Origin: Riptortus pedestris
Taxonomy: Eukaryota; Arthropoda; Insecta; Hemiptera; Alydidae
Assembly (NCBI GenBank): GCA_019009955.1
Contig: CM032228.1
Coordinates: forward strand, 209,942,001 to 210,006,000
Length of the DNA: 64,000 bases
Direction: 5' to 3'
Shown: piece after piece, positions 40,585-53,128 of the stretch
Position numbering within the stretch: position 1 is the stretch's first letter
How the letters are laid out: every line of letters starts with the position of its first letter
Notes under the pieces: generated by a model
What the model was told of the DNA's origin: nothing
The model's input: only the letters and a program-made list of their open reading frames with translations
Databases searched by the model: none
Program-made: the position numbers and the translations under genes

Positions 40585-43500
40585 GTAAGTTGTTTTTAAT
40601 TTCTCTTTATTTTTTTTATTTCATCACAACAATATTATTGTAATCTTTTTTTCCAATACGATTATCAGAACGATACATTATCAGCAACTTAATCAGATTA
40701 TTTAAACAACACTTAAAATAATGAGTTGTTTGATATTGCGCAAATTTTGATAGTCTGGCGAGGTTTTTTTTTTCGCTGAATTACACCAGACTCCACAAAA
40801 ACACTTTATTGGACGGGCTACAAATTCCTTTTTCTGCTTCTGTAAAATATAAGCTTTCCCATTTCAATAAATAAAGTTAATTCTTTCTATGAATTGTATA
40901 TTGTAATTGTTTTACTTATTATCTATGTTCTTTCAATTAAACTCGAAAAAGAAATTGAAACATGGACGTCTTGTGATAATGGTCTATTCTAAGACAACTA
41001 GCAAAATGCTAAATAAAACCATACTACCCTGTAATTGTGTTGGCAGGTATACAGGGAAGCAAGTAAAATATTGCACACTACTACCTACTACAATTACTTG
41101 TAGTATTACTATTATTATACAATTACTAATATTATTATTTATATTCAATTACTACTACTACAAAAATCCTGCCTATCAGTAACAATAAGATCCAACAAAA
41201 AAAATAACTTGAAGTAATAGTTTATATGTGTCAATGATACTGCATTTAAAATTTCATTAATTAAATAAAACTAGAACCCGAGCTCACAACGTAGGAAATG
41301 TAAATGTTTACTTCCACTTCAAACTTCGACGAAGATTTCAAGGAATTTTCGTCATCTGAGCAACCTCAAAAGGTACGTTTTCTGAACAAAACGGCTAAAT
41401 ACACTAAAATCGCTCGTATCACCGAAAACGTTAGCCATCCAAAAAAAATGCATAGAGCCAAAGTTTTAGAAAGTAAATTTTTAAAGGGACTGGTAATAAA
41501 ACATTTTTTAGTTGACGGAAATATTCCGGATTTTCAATTTAACCATTTTATAAACCCTGGGCCGCTTCTGGCCGTTAACTCACTTATCTTTCTTTTCCGG
41601 ATAATTGATTAAATATGTAGTATGATTTGATTATTGTAACACTATGTAGATATCAAATTTTAAAGTTCAAACTAATGTTGGAAAGATTTGAACGTGTAAT
41701 TTTGCCATACGAGCCACCTCAATAACTATTTATCTAAAGAAAAACCACTAAAAAAACAGATTCATTGAATTCTTATAATTTTTCTCTACCGGTACCAATT
41801 CCTGGTAGAAATGAGAGCGTTAACGTTTATTGATGTTACAATCATTCCATTTTGCAGGTCACTTTGAACGGTACATTCAGGGGTCATGAATATAAGAATT
41901 CAAATTAAACGTTTATCAATTCGTATTTATGGCATAACTCTTGAAACATTCAACACAGATTAAATCATAATAAACTTGGTTCTTAGAAAACCATATCCAT
42001 CACATTTGAATAATTTATTGAAAGCACCCTTCTTAAAAATATTAACTTAGGGATTTTCCAATTCCAAAACGGCGGAGATACACAATATCTGAAGTTAAAA
42101 TATTGTTATATACTCATCTACCTGTAGTAAATTCCGATGAAATGCTGGGAAGTTAAAAAATAACTAATCTGCTTGTAATTTGTTCCTTTGATAAATTCGG
42201 TAATAACGAAGTTTCATCATGGAATATGCCTACAGTATCCATAATACTTTACGGGTGCCCAAATAAGACCACTATACAAGACTAAACTACATGCACCAGT
42301 ACAGAACAGTGCTTTACTGCGAATCTAGTGGAATACTAAACACTGCATTAGGGAAGTAGTCGCCAAACCCATGCATTGAAGTAGCCAGTCATATGGCACA
42401 ACTGTTTTTCGTTGGAGTTATCGCCATATTGCCATTATCTGTCTTTAGTAACAGTTTGAGAAAATCTATTTTCTACTTCTCTTCTCCCCATCATTCCCAT
42501 GTTAATGAAAATTGGGGGTAAAGGATAGTTAGGGAGGAAAAATCATTCTTTGAAACAACAAAATTCGTCTTGTTTAACTGCTATATCAAGAAACACTTAG
42601 CCCTTCACCTGCTTATTTCAATCAAGATATTAATTTAACATAAACATTAAAAAGCACTTAGTTGACAGGTATGCAAATTTCACGCTAATATTATGTTTAA
42701 AGGATACTCGAAGGACTGGCACAGATACATTATACATTCCCGGAGAAGCTAGATATAATCTCGTGGGAATATCTGAGAGATTTTGATGCTTAACATGAAA
42801 ATCATTCAGTAAAAAAAATTTAATGTTTTTCTTATTTTTTTTTCTCCGTTTTGGACTCGTTTCAATTGCTTAATGATTAATCAAACTGATTCCTCTTTTT
42901 CGAGAAGAATCATTTGGACACTAGATGTGAATCGTAACTGCTCAATATAAAAAGCTCACCTCGAACTCAAAGAATGCAGAAATTGTATAATTGGTTTAAA
43001 TCTATAGAAATTGCATAACAAATTGCCGAGAAAAATATGCTAAATGTTTCGTTAGCTCTGACATTTTTAAATAGAATCATTTTTACTAAATGAAAAAATT
43101 AAAGAAGTTTATCATCCACCCTTGTCTTCTAATTCGTGTTTCCTTTATTAACATTGATCAATAGGCAAATTGACCCCTGCATGGTAGGATATAGTCCAGT
43201 CTATAGTACCTAAATACTAACCAACATGTGCTACAATGCTTGTATGACCTGGGCCTCTCAGCGCCTCAAAAAAAAAACTCGATCGAAAACTAAACAGCTC
43301 CAGTACAGTTTCAATAATTTTTTTTTTTAATAGCATATATGAAATCAGATCCCCCATCCATTAAGGCTATCAAACTGATTTAAAAAGAGGTGTCCTGAAC
43401 TGAAACTCTAAGAAATGCTATTGAATTATCACCTGATTGAATCACTAAAAAAAAAATAGAAATGAGCCTCTCTGTTAATAAATATTCGTGAAGGAGCCTC

Positions 43501-43878
43501 AAACATCAGAAACTGTTATTAACAAAATCTATGGACACCACATTTTTATTTAAATCTGGTCACGAGACCCTTCAGTTTGAATATATACGTACAATGATGC
43601 AAGCCAAGAAAACAACAAATTTAGTTTATAGCTATATTTAAAAAATCAAATTTAAAACAACCGATGTAAAATCTATTTGTCTTTTATAAATAATACTTAC
43701 AATAGGAGAAGGAAGGAAACAAATTTTTTTATTAAAAAAAATCTCTTGCAATTTATTTTTCACCATTAAGACAGGTATTAAGAAAGTATTGAAGAGAAAA
43801 TAGTCCTAAGTTCATATCAATGTTACTTACACAAAAGTTTCTATCAATGAATTTGGTTTTATAATATATATTTTTATG

Positions 43879-43937
43879 AATTGAGCCCCGTAACTTCCAT
43901 TCATAGAGAATACTATGCTAACTGAGCTACCGATGGC
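43879..43937 (-). mobile_element. tRNA-like relic
   Basis: On the - strand gccatcggtagctcagttag is a good A-box/D-arm and tacggggctcaattc a B-box-like segment at tRNA-like spacing, but the T-stem and acceptor do not pair. It is either a tRNA pseudogene or the head of a second SINE type. Confidence 0.45.
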
Positions 43938-44703
43938 AACTAAAAGAAACACTTCTCTCATTGCACCATCATAGGATGCAATAATTAGCAATATCTTCCT
44001 TATGGACGAAATTCGAATTGTTATAAAGCCGTGGACAAGTAATAAAGGTCCTTCCTACTAAACGTTAATTATACGGAAATGTTGTTTGTAAATGCTAGTT
44101 AAAAATAGTTTCCCAATTTAAACTAAAATATTCTGCAAGCTCATAACCTTGCCCGAGTTCAAGTTCTGAGCAAAAGATGTAAATTATTTTGGAGCCACTA
44201 AATATATAAATTGTACATTAATAAACTAAGGCCACAACAAAACTTCTCCAGAAAATCTTGTACTACCCCAGTCGTAAATCACTGTCCCTTCCATTCTTGC
44301 AATTTCCTCTAGAAGAATGGCAACGGACTAATGGGCACTAAACCCATTGATTTTTCTTACACTCTGATTGACGGAACCGGATATTAGGTTTCCTCTTGTA
44401 CAGATGACGATTTAGTTGGCAACTTTATCGATGGAGTTAGGGCCTAACTTGGCAGGGGATAAGCTAGCTAATGGGTTTAGCGCAGGCTGTAGAAGGTGGC
44501 TATTTTTACCAAGCAAAGTTAGCCTGGAACTTGGATAAACTCTGTCGTTCTCCGTCAATCAAACTTCTTCTACGGCGGATTGGAAGTCATGTGCCTCATC
44601 AATATTCCTCAGCTTTAAGAAGCACTTAATACTTTCGTACTAAAATTCCGATAGATTGTTGCTAGTGTCAATTAATATTTCTAAACTGTTCGTGTATGGG
44701 TTT

Positions 44704-44818
44704 TAGCAGATTTCCCTTAAGGGAAATCAGCTATTGAGGTCGTACTCGTGACGCGATTTACGAAAAATTTCTTCAAATTGTCAATCGATCGAGGAGATGA
44801 CGAAAATGAGGTCCGTTC

Positions 44819-44871
<53 letters not shown>

Positions 44872-45334
44872 TATTAACGCTCTAGCGGTCGCAATTTTTG
44901 TTTGATCGTCGATATTTAAATGTTTTATGCAAAAAGACAGATCAACTTCGTTAATGGCTGAAATCGGAAAAGTGGGAGGGGGGTTTAGAGGGTATTTTTG
45001 AAAATTCGAAATATCTCCATTATTATGCGTCGGATCGAAAAATTGAATAGGATCAATCTTATTCCAAATTAAATTTACTATAAATATTGTTCTATACATT
45101 TATTCTCTATCTTGAATGTTAACCAAATATTTGTATTAAGTGTGTGTGGTCGGCAGAAATCGGCTATATTCGGGACTTTCCGCCGAAAGCTAGTTCGGCC
45201 GTTTCCGTAACGGTTCGTCCCTCGTGAGTTGGTTTCGAGATTCGTTACTACTGCTGTTGTTAGTAGGCAGATTTCTCTATAGTAAAACTTCACGTGGGAA
45301 ATCTGCTTAGTTTACGCAGCCCCTGCGTGACAGA
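44704..45334 (-). mobile_element. HINE-like element, full length, reverse (631 bp)
   Basis: A complete reverse copy with an intact ATTTCCCTTAAGGGAAAT palindrome at its 44704 end, (TA)n at about 44824-44866, a G-rich run, and the CACGTG and AGCAGATTTCCC subterminal motif before GACAGA at 45334. Like the copy at 9360 it carries the longer internal segment with tagtagtaacaa-type sequence (about 45220-45270). Confidence 0.9.
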
Positions 45335-45374
45335 CTTTTTCTAAAGAGGAACAATTCCATCGACTCTCTGGTAG

Positions 45375-45470
45375 GAACAATAACTCACTAAATAAAATCC
45401 GTAGTCCATCCTTGACTAGAAGTAACATGTAGATACCCCGTTCAAATTAGCATCCAAGTTAAGAAATATT
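45375..45470 (+). mobile_element. SINE body fragment
   Basis: ctcactaaataaaatccgta, gtccatccttgactagaagt and gataccccgttcaaattagc match the 3' half of the SINE. It starts about 40 bp after the end of a HINE-like copy. Confidence 0.55.
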
Positions 45471-46495
45471 CTTTTAAATTATAAAATAGTCAATACAATT
45501 ATAGACCTGTCTCTAAGGAAAACGGCGATACAGTACCCAGATAAATTATTTTATAAATAACACGCTTACTCTGCGTTAGAGGTTAAAATTTGTTATGTAT
45601 GACCTAGAAAATCTTTGCTTAGGGGAAAAAATAAAAAATGAATTATGTAGGTGTAGTTTCAAGTCATATATCTCGTGGTAGATTCAGCGATAACAGGTTA
45701 TTACGGATAATTACCTCTTTCTTTGCACGAATCTTATTAGCGGCAGATTTAAAATAATCAAGATAAGCAAGTTTGCCAACGTTCAACAAGATGCACTAAA
45801 ATTAACTTATAATACAAATTCTGAAATTACTTGATTTTTTTTTTTTAATATGTATAATTAGTCCGCCATCCCAGTTAATTTTTATAATTATTCAAAAATA
45901 CCCCCAGTTTCAGGTTTTTATATTACAATTATGAGACAGTATTGATAAGGTAATCCTTGGATAAAAATAAAATAATGACTGCTAATGGTATGGGCTATCA
46001 GATTGGACCAACCACTTTATTAGGAGTAATTAACAGCAAAAAAAAATATTTAATTCTGTACCAGCTTATTTTTGGAGTCTGAATCAAAACTGCATTTTGC
46101 GTCGAATAGATTTCTCAATCAAGTTTTTAAAGGATCATTTTTTAATGTTTATTATATGGTGCTGTGTCCCATAGGGACGAGGCATCTACAGGTTTCCAAC
46201 CTATTCTAGTTGATATTAATTGTATCAAAATGGCTATTTTAAAATAGTTAATATTAAATGTCCTTTTTGGACCAAAAAATTTCTATATTTAAAAATGGCA
46301 AAGTTTCTCTTTTCCCCACAACATTCAGTAGGCTTCATTTTAAAGACTGATAAGAGACATGTACAACTTTTTTTTCTATAAACAGATTTCCCTTTTCTAT
46401 CATTTTCCGCTGAGCAGACTGTTTAATATTTCAAACAATAATAGCAATCCATCTAATCCATATGATCTTAGTTATCCCACTCCAACAGGGGGGGG

Positions 46496-46497
<2 letters not shown>

Positions 46498-46582
<85 letters not shown>

Positions 46583-46598
46583 TATATATATATATATA
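46498..46598 (+). repeat. (CA)n-(TA)n microsatellite
   Basis: About 27 CA units followed by about 23 TA units with one interruption, preceded by an 8-base G run. No flanking HINE-like blocks were found, unlike most (TA)n tracts here. Confidence 0.9.
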
Positions 46599-47394
46599 CT
46601 AACACATATCCAGCAAAGACGTTAAATTGTTGGAAACAACTAAATACAAAACTGAAATTAACGGAACCCAATTACACATATGTGCCTTTAGGACTGTACC
46701 CAGTTTAAAATGTATGGATTATTCTCCACAGATGTTAACTAGAAGTTGGTCTTATGCACCTTTTTTTTTGGAAGAAGAGTTGAACGTAGAAGGGAAATTC
46801 GTCCATCCTGAAATACAACAATGAGAGATCAGCTAACTCCAATTATTAACAAAGTGAGCTAAATAACTGCTAATGAACTGGCTGATGAATGATGGCATAG
46901 CTTTATGAACCTTAATCTGCATAAGTATTTACTAGGAGTTTAAGTGTCGACAAAAGTATTTTTGTTTGAGTTGTAGACGTTTAAAACTATTATAGCCACT
47001 ATTGATTTATGAGCTAATTTTCGACTTTACGCTCTCTAGTGTATTTTAGGAATCGTGTTTTTAGAATTCCAGCATTTTAGAAGCTCATCTGGCAGGTTAG
47101 CAGAGTCTTAAATTTCAGTATTTATTTTAGGATTATTTTTAAAATGGCATGCCTGCCGTCTGAGTCCAGCCTTGTAAACCAATTCGAAGAAGTCTTCGTA
47201 ATCTTAAGATAATCTCACCCCCCCCCCTCTTGATACGACTAGATCACATCGCTCTATCAATTCTCTAATTTCACCGTAGAAAGAACCCTATGAAACCAGT
47301 AATTTAAGTTTAACCTTGAAAAGTGACTTCGTTACTCAAAGTAAAAATCGGATGAGAAGAACTGTGTCTGTGAACTGAAGGCTGAAAGCAAGAA

Positions 47395-47600
47395 AATACA
47401 AATATCTTGCTTAATATTGCAGTTGGAATGCAATGTATAGATCACCAATTATAACAAGATTGGTTCTACTATTGTACATTTCGATCTGGCATACTAAGAC
47501 TATTCGAACTTCCCTCCTCTGACCCCTCTCCCCTCTTCCTAGGCCGCCATTCACGAATATCATGAAACGGTTAAATATCGACTGGTATAACGTCCAATGT
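47395..47600 (+). mobile_element. HINE-like element, diverged internal fragment
   Basis: Matches in order the aaatatcttgcttaatattg, taacaagattggttctac, tttcgatctggcatactaag, C-rich and catgaaacggttaaatatcgac blocks of the family in + orientation. No termini. It lies 90 bp before a reverse copy. Confidence 0.5.
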
Positions 47601-47691
47601 ATTGTAACAGAGAAACTGTGCATTAATTTCAAGTGAAGAGCACCAAAACATTTTAATGATTAAATTTGTTAAAAGTACAAGGAAGTCATAT

Positions 47692-48277
47692 TAGCAGATT
47701 TCCCTTGAGGGAAATCACCTATTGAGGTCGTACTCATGGTCGCGATTTTCGACAAATTTCTTCAAATTTCCATCGATCCTACCCAGGATATGACGAAAAT
47801 GAGGTCCGCTCAAAACTATATATATATTTGTCAGTTGGCACTCTGGCGGTTGCAATTTTTGTTTAACCGTCACCAAACTCGGTATTTAATCGTTTTACTT
47901 AAAAAGAAAGATCAAGTTCGTTAACGGCTGACCAGTTGGAGGGGGGATTAGAGGGGAGGATTTGGAAAATTCGAAATATCACCGTTCTATAAGTCGGATC
48001 GAAAAATCGTATAGAGCCCATCTTATTGCAAATTAAATTTACCATAAGTATTGTTATATACATTTATTCTTGGACATCTTGAATATTAACCGAGATATTT
48101 GCATTTTTATTAAGTGTCTGCGTATAAAGGACGAGGAGATGAGATCGGCTAAGGTCGGTTCTATTCGTTTCCGCCGAATGCAAGTTGGGCCGTTTCCGTA
48201 CTCTCGTATGGAGATTTCTCTATTGTAAAACTTCACGTGGGAAATCTGCTTAGTTTACGCAGCCCCTGCTTGACGGA
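47692..48277 (-). mobile_element. HINE-like element, full length, reverse (586 bp), almost no (TA)n
   Basis: Complete from TAGCAGATTTCCCTTGAGGG to TTGACGGA. The central microsatellite is reduced to a few TA units (about 47818-47828), showing that its length varies freely between copies while the flanking blocks stay conserved. Confidence 0.9.
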
Positions 48278-48962
48278 CGTTTTTTTAAGATGCTTGAGGT
48301 TCGCAGAAACATTAGTTTTTATTCTCAATATTTCTTTGTTTCTTCAGGCTATACGAACATAGTATTGGCGAATAATTAGTATCGCATTTTCTAATATATC
48401 CATGCCGTTTATAAACATTAAATAAATAAATTGTAAATTAATTGCTAGGTCTTGTTTTCAGTGTAGCTGCACAATAGAAAATATTTCTCTCAGAGCGATA
48501 TAAGCTGTCCAAGAGCAAATATAGGTTGAGATAAATGTATAGCATTCTATCTGCTATAGAATAGCTTGCCAAATAACAGAACTGTTACCACAGCAATAGC
48601 CCAAGAACAGCCAATAGGCAGCAGCTGTCTATAAATCATTGAAGCGTATATTATCTATGAGATGTTTCGATTCCCTTCAGTGGATATATACACATAATTT
48701 ACTCGCCGTCTATCAAAGGCTTTTATATAACGCTCCATCTAGCACATACAAAGGACTCCGGCTCTTTTTCCAGCTATTTCGAATATTGAGGCTCACGGGG
48801 TTTTGTTGTCATTTATTGTTGAATATTAATAATACCAATGAATGCTATTAGAAATAAATTTACCACTATAAATAAACTTGTCCAGAGCCTCAAACGAGAT
48901 CATTTTTTTAATAAGTGAAAGTAGTATTTTGGTTCACCCCTACGAATTGTTCCGTTTAGTTT

Positions 48963-49278
48963 TTGCAGATTCCTCATAAGGGAAATCGGCTAATGAAGTT
49001 ATACTCATGACGCGGTTTTTGAAACATTTATTGAAACTTTCATCGATCAACTAAATATATGGCGGTAGCAATTTTAGTTTGATCGGTATCAATATTTAAG
49101 TAAACCATGAGGGAGCATTTAGAATTGAAAAAAAAAACCAAAAATTGAAAATTTGTCCGTTATTACGCATTCCACCAAATAATGTTATATAACCAATCTT
49201 GTTCCAAATTAAATTCGCTATAAGTGATATTCTATAAATTGTTTTGATATCTTGAATATAATATTACAATGCTTATTA
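48963..49278 (-). mobile_element. HINE-like element, truncated by a TA-targeting transposon
   Basis: Starts with a decayed palindrome (attcctcataagggaaat), continues through the tttgatcggtatcaatatttaa, attgaaaatttgtccgttatta and accaatcttgttccaaatta blocks, and stops where the terminal-inverted-repeat element starts at 49281. The missing 5' part is not recognisable after 50213. Confidence 0.7.
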
Positions 49279-49280
49279 TA

Positions 49281-50211
49281 CAGGGTGTTTCTAACATAAT
49301 ATACATATTACAAAGTATTATTTTGTCCAAACTATCGATCTCTGCGCCTCGGCTATTGAAGAAACGAATACATAGTCTAGTTTATATTATAGCTACTAAA
49401 TGTCAGTTGTCTTCTGCTTTTCTCTTTTTTTTTTCTTCTCATTGTAACAACCCTATGAGGAATTATTTATTTGAATACTTGTTTCATTGCCACATGGCAT
49501 ATTACATGTATGATTATTTTTAAAAACATTTTTATTTTACAATATATACACGTTAATCAACTGCCTACTCAAATTTAATATTAAAATAAGTAAGATAATT
49601 ACATATAAAATTAATAAATGAAATGAAAAAATAAATAAAATAAAAACAAAAAACAAATCAATTCAAGTTAAACTCAACCGATGTTTAGTTTGCGAGTCTA
49701 TGTAAGGTATTGAATTATGATTCCCGTTCCTCACAATCAACTTGACATTCTAATGTATTTTTGCTACATTCATATCTATACTTCTGATAAACTTTATAAT
49801 GTTTTTATTATATTTGTTAAATATAATATGAGGTGGTTCTGGCGAATTTCTGTTTTACTTGATAATCGTCATATGTTTAAAATGTCTACTCCGCAACAGA
49901 AATCATTTTGTGTTCTCGAGTTTGCGAAGTGCAATTCCGTGAGGTACCAAATTGATCCTCTGACGCGTGGAACATTCGCAGATGGTATCGATAGTTTGTA
50001 GATACAGGATGTGTATGTAAAGGAAAGAGTCCTGGTTCCTAAAGAAAATGTTGCACGAATTCAAACTTCTTTCCAAAGTTGTCCTTCAAAATGAACTCGA
50101 CAATAAACTAGACTATGTATTCGTTTCTCTTATATCCGAGCTTAGGCGCAGCGATCGATAGTTTGGGCAAAATAATACTTGGTAATTCGTATATTCTTTT
50201 TAAACACCCTG
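49281..50211. mobile_element. DNA transposon with ~105-bp terminal inverted repeats and TA duplications
   Basis: Left terminus cagggtgttt at 49281, right terminus aaacaccctg ending 50211, each flanked by TA (49279-49280 and 50212-50213). The inverted repeats extend from 49281-49384 and 50104-50211, with shared blocks agtattattttg, caaactatcgatc and gaaacgaatacatagtctag. The centre carries a decayed transposase. It looks like a non-autonomous deletion derivative of a mariner-like element, and it sits at the broken edge of a HINE-like copy. Confidence 0.85.
49882..50094 (+). pseudogene. Transposase N-terminal remnant (DUF4817-like helix-turn-helix)
   Basis: From the ATG at 49882 the frame reads MSTPQQKSFCVLEFAKCNSV, resembling the first helix-turn-helix of arthropod transposase-derived proteins annotated as DUF4817. 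The middle of that domain is missing. After a stop at 49999-50001 the same frame continues with KERVLVPKENVARIQTSFQS, resembling the linker that follows (GRP-x-VSEENVxRI-type), then another stop at 50092. No catalytic domain remains, so it is not functional. The longer ATG frame starting at 49717 adds unrelated sequence. Family assignment is from memory of the motif. Confidence 0.6.
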
Positions 50212-50309
50212 TATATTTAAACAAGATTCTATAAATCTTATTATTGTATATATCTTCCATATACAAATAGCTAAATAAATAATCATACTCTAATAATGCC
50301 TTTAAATAA

Positions 50310-50550
50310 AATTAAAGCGTTGACCTTAATTTCACATGGTAAACCTAGAGTGGCGAGTTCGATTCTCGCCCTGGGCAGTGGAAATTTATTTGGTGACGGG
50401 CTCCTTAAATAAATTCCTTAGTCCCACCCTGCTAGGCTCATTAAATAAATTCCTTAGAAAAGGGTGGTTCCCTGTAGATAACTCATCCCAATTAGCAAAA
50501 GTAGCATAAAGTGGACGTAAATAAAAATTAAATTAATAATGGAATTCTAA
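50310..50550 (+). mobile_element. tRNA-derived SINE with internal duplication
   Basis: Head agcgttgaccttaatttcac, B box gcgagttcgattctcgccct, then the taaataaattccttag block twice (about 50405-50425 and 50440-50460) before gaaaagggtggttccctgta, cccaattagcaaaagtagca and the gtggacgtaaataaa tail. The duplication looks like local slippage or recombination. Confidence 0.7.
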
Positions 50551-51252
50551 ATTTGCCTAAACATTTTTAAACAATATGCATTGGATAACTGTATTGTGTC
50601 TTAAGGGAGAATATGGCGGGAGAGCTGTCTGTCTTCCGAAGCTCGCTGTTAATTACTGGTATTTGGGTTACTAAAACGGCCTTAATTGGAGCTGTGGTGA
50701 GGTGTATTGTGAGTTGGGTTACGGAACAGCTTCTAATCATCTGAGGAGATTGTTCCGTTAATAATTGATTGAGGGAGGAAATCAGGGCTGCCAACATCAG
50801 CCCCCTTTACCACTTTCCTCGTGTTTGAATGGTTACTTGGCCTGTCAGCCTCGTGAATCATTGCTTGAAATTCTGAGAATATGAGCTGCTCCGTCTGGAT
50901 GAGTAGCTTCAATAATGAACGGCTGCCCGATCATGTTGAAGGGGGAACCGTGAGAGCTAGGACTTAGCCCCAAACTACTTGGAACATGCTTTCTCGAGCA
51001 TTCAAAGGATCTATAGAACCAACAGAAAGAATTAGTTCCCTTGAGGATATTACATCCTTTTGCTTAAGGCGAGTGTGAATAACGGAGTTCAAAACCCAAT
51101 CTTCAACATATATAAAATATATCTAATATGTTTTAAAATGAGGGTAATCAACATTCCTTTACAATTTAAGAAAAGTCCGTCGCTCTAAATGAGTCAATAA
51201 CTTCAGCTGGGCATGAGATATGTAGTGCCCGTAGTGCACCAGGTAGATAACG

Positions 51253-51966
51253 TCCACCACGCAGGGGGCTTCGCAAACTAAGCAGATTTCCCATGTGCTG
51301 TTATTATTATTTAGTAACGTCCACTTTTTACAACCCCTAATTGGGGCGGGTTATCTACAGGTTACCACCCTTTTCTAGCCAAGTGGGACTTAGGATGTTA
51401 TTTAATGAATTCCGTCACTAAATAATTTCCTTTGCCCGAGCGAGAATCGAACTCCCCACTCTACGTTTACCATGTGCTGTTATGACTCAATATCATCTCA
51501 TCTCGCCACGTATTTGCATTTATCTCAAAAAGTAAACCTTCAAAGAGAACAATATTTGGTATTTAAGCTTCAAATAATGTGTTTCATAATATAACATCTA
51601 ATTGTTAATATGGCATTAGTAGGAGGGGAGGGGGGGGATTTACTGAAAGTCAAAAACTATAAAATGCAAGCATTTCGGTTTATAATCAGTATAATGAAAA
51701 AATGCAAATAACAACATTTATAGAACATTACATTTGCAATAAGATTGGTTCTATACAATTTTTCGATTAGACGCATAATAACGGAGATATTAAGAAATTC
51801 CTCCCCTCTAACTCTCCCCCCCCCCACCCAACCCATTGGTTGAATTTCAGCCATTAACGAACTTGATCTTACTTTTTACATAAAACGATTGCATATCGAG
51901 TTTGGTAATGATTAAAGGAGAATTGCGACCGCTAGAGTGGTAACAGATATAGATATATATATATAA
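51253..51966 (+). mobile_element. HINE-like element interrupted by a SINE
   Basis: Starts TCCACCACGCAGGGGGC, with an intact AGCAGATTTCCC and CATGTG. It is interrupted at 51305-51470 by a reverse SINE with a 13-bp duplication. It resumes with tattcgcc-like and aataagattggttctatac blocks, a C-run, and gaccgctagagtggtaacag, then a short (TA)n, and ends there without the palindrome. Confidence 0.8.
51292..51483 (-). mobile_element. tRNA-derived SINE in a HINE-like element, 13-bp duplication
   Basis: The reverse SINE runs from its TAATAA tail at the left to the box-B side at the right (gagaatcgaactccccactc). The 13 bases catgtgctgttat occur exactly at 51292-51304 and 51471-51483, flanking the SINE: a target-site duplication typical of LINE-driven insertion. 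The SINE is 5'-truncated within the head, at a point where acca/tg of the head matches the target. Confidence 0.8.
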
Positions 51967-52457
51967 AACGGTTTCAAAAGATCAAAGCTGGTAACCATCA
52001 AGGGAAAGCTAATAAAGTCCATGATGAATGAAATAAGTATTCGATAAGTAATACAAAGCCTCCAGAACAGTCAAATGAAATGGTAATTTTCCAAGACACG
52101 TGTTATGAAGTGAATCGGTTCTTACCATTAGTGAAAACTAATCAGGAAAACAAGATGAAAACTGTCAACCCCTGAAATGACTGGCAGTTCATCCCACGAA
52201 TTTACATGAAAAATGGGGACTCAATAATGAAACCTAATGAACGATTTGCAATTTCCTGAAGCATAGGACATCCCGGACCCAACACGCCAGATGCTAAACT
52301 GGAGTAATTCAAGCTTTAAATTACTTTGAACTTTATAACAACTGTCATTTTTTCGATGTATTAACAATTTCTAGAAAAAAAAATCATATCTTTCGTAAAT
52401 TAATTTTAAAAAATGGTTTTTATATTGCTAACTATAATACAGGTATTTTCTACTTTT

Positions 52458-52530
52458 TAGCACCAAGTCAAGTAAGAGAAATCAGCTATTGAGGTTTCAT
52501 TTTCATATAATGTCTTCAAATGTCCATTGC
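52458..52530 (-). mobile_element. HINE-like element, 3'-end fragment in reverse
   Basis: TAGCACCAAGTCAAGTAAGA followed by gaaatcagctattgaggttt and tgtcttcaaatgtccatt matches the reverse 3' end with one palindrome arm decayed. It is cut at the start of the 300-bp tandem duplication. Confidence 0.55.
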
Positions 52531-53128
52531 CGTATACGGAAGTATAAATGAGTTATACGCTAAAAACTATAGCGGGAGTCCACAATTTTATTTGGCACAG
52601 AAGACTCAACCAAACTAAACCAAACTCGGTATGTGAATTAGCACTAACGCCTTCCTTATAATAAGCCATACTAACATTTCTAGGGACGGGCAGGAGTGGG
52701 GGTTATAAGGAAGGCCTGAAATTAATAATAGTGGTATTTCGTTTCCTATTGCATTTTCGGCAAATATGCACATAACAAAAGTTGTTTATTTTGTTATTTA
52801 GAGAAACTTTTTTTATATACACTATCGTCGTATACCGAAGTATAAAGGCGTTGTACGCTAAAAATTATAGCGGGAGTCAACAATTTTATTTGGCACAAAA
52901 GACTCAACCGAAATAAATAAAACTCGGTATGTGTATTAGCACTAACTCTTTCATTATAACAAGCCATACCAACATTTCTAGGGACGGGCAGGAGTGGGGG
53001 TTGTAAGCGAGGCCTGAATTTAAAAATAGCGGTATTTCGTTTTCTATTCGTTTTTCGGCAAATATGAACATAACAAAAGTTGTTTATTTTGTTATTTAGA
53101 GTAACTTTTGTCATATTCATTTTTATCT
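52529..53128 (+). repeat. Two-copy tandem duplication, period about 300 bp
   Basis: Unit 1 (about 52529-52828) and unit 2 (about 52829-53128) share long blocks: attatagcgggagtc, aattttatttggcaca, cattt ctagggacgggcagg and gttgtttattttgttattta. Spacing between matching blocks is 298-300 bp and identity is roughly 85-90% by eye. The open frame on the - strand at 52794-53120 lies in unit 2 and is not matched by an intact frame in unit 1, so coding is unlikely. Confidence 0.85.

Noticed and set aside
41304..41612. 102-codon open frame
   Set aside because: No recognised homology. The flanking sequence has weak likeness to HINE-like blocks (cgtcatctgagcaacctcaa), suggesting repeat-derived DNA.
44364..44562. 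11-bp inverted repeat TGATTGACGGA / TCCGTCAATCA spaced about 185 bp
   Set aside because: No target duplication, coding trace or second copy; an 11-bp match can be chance or a very old element end.
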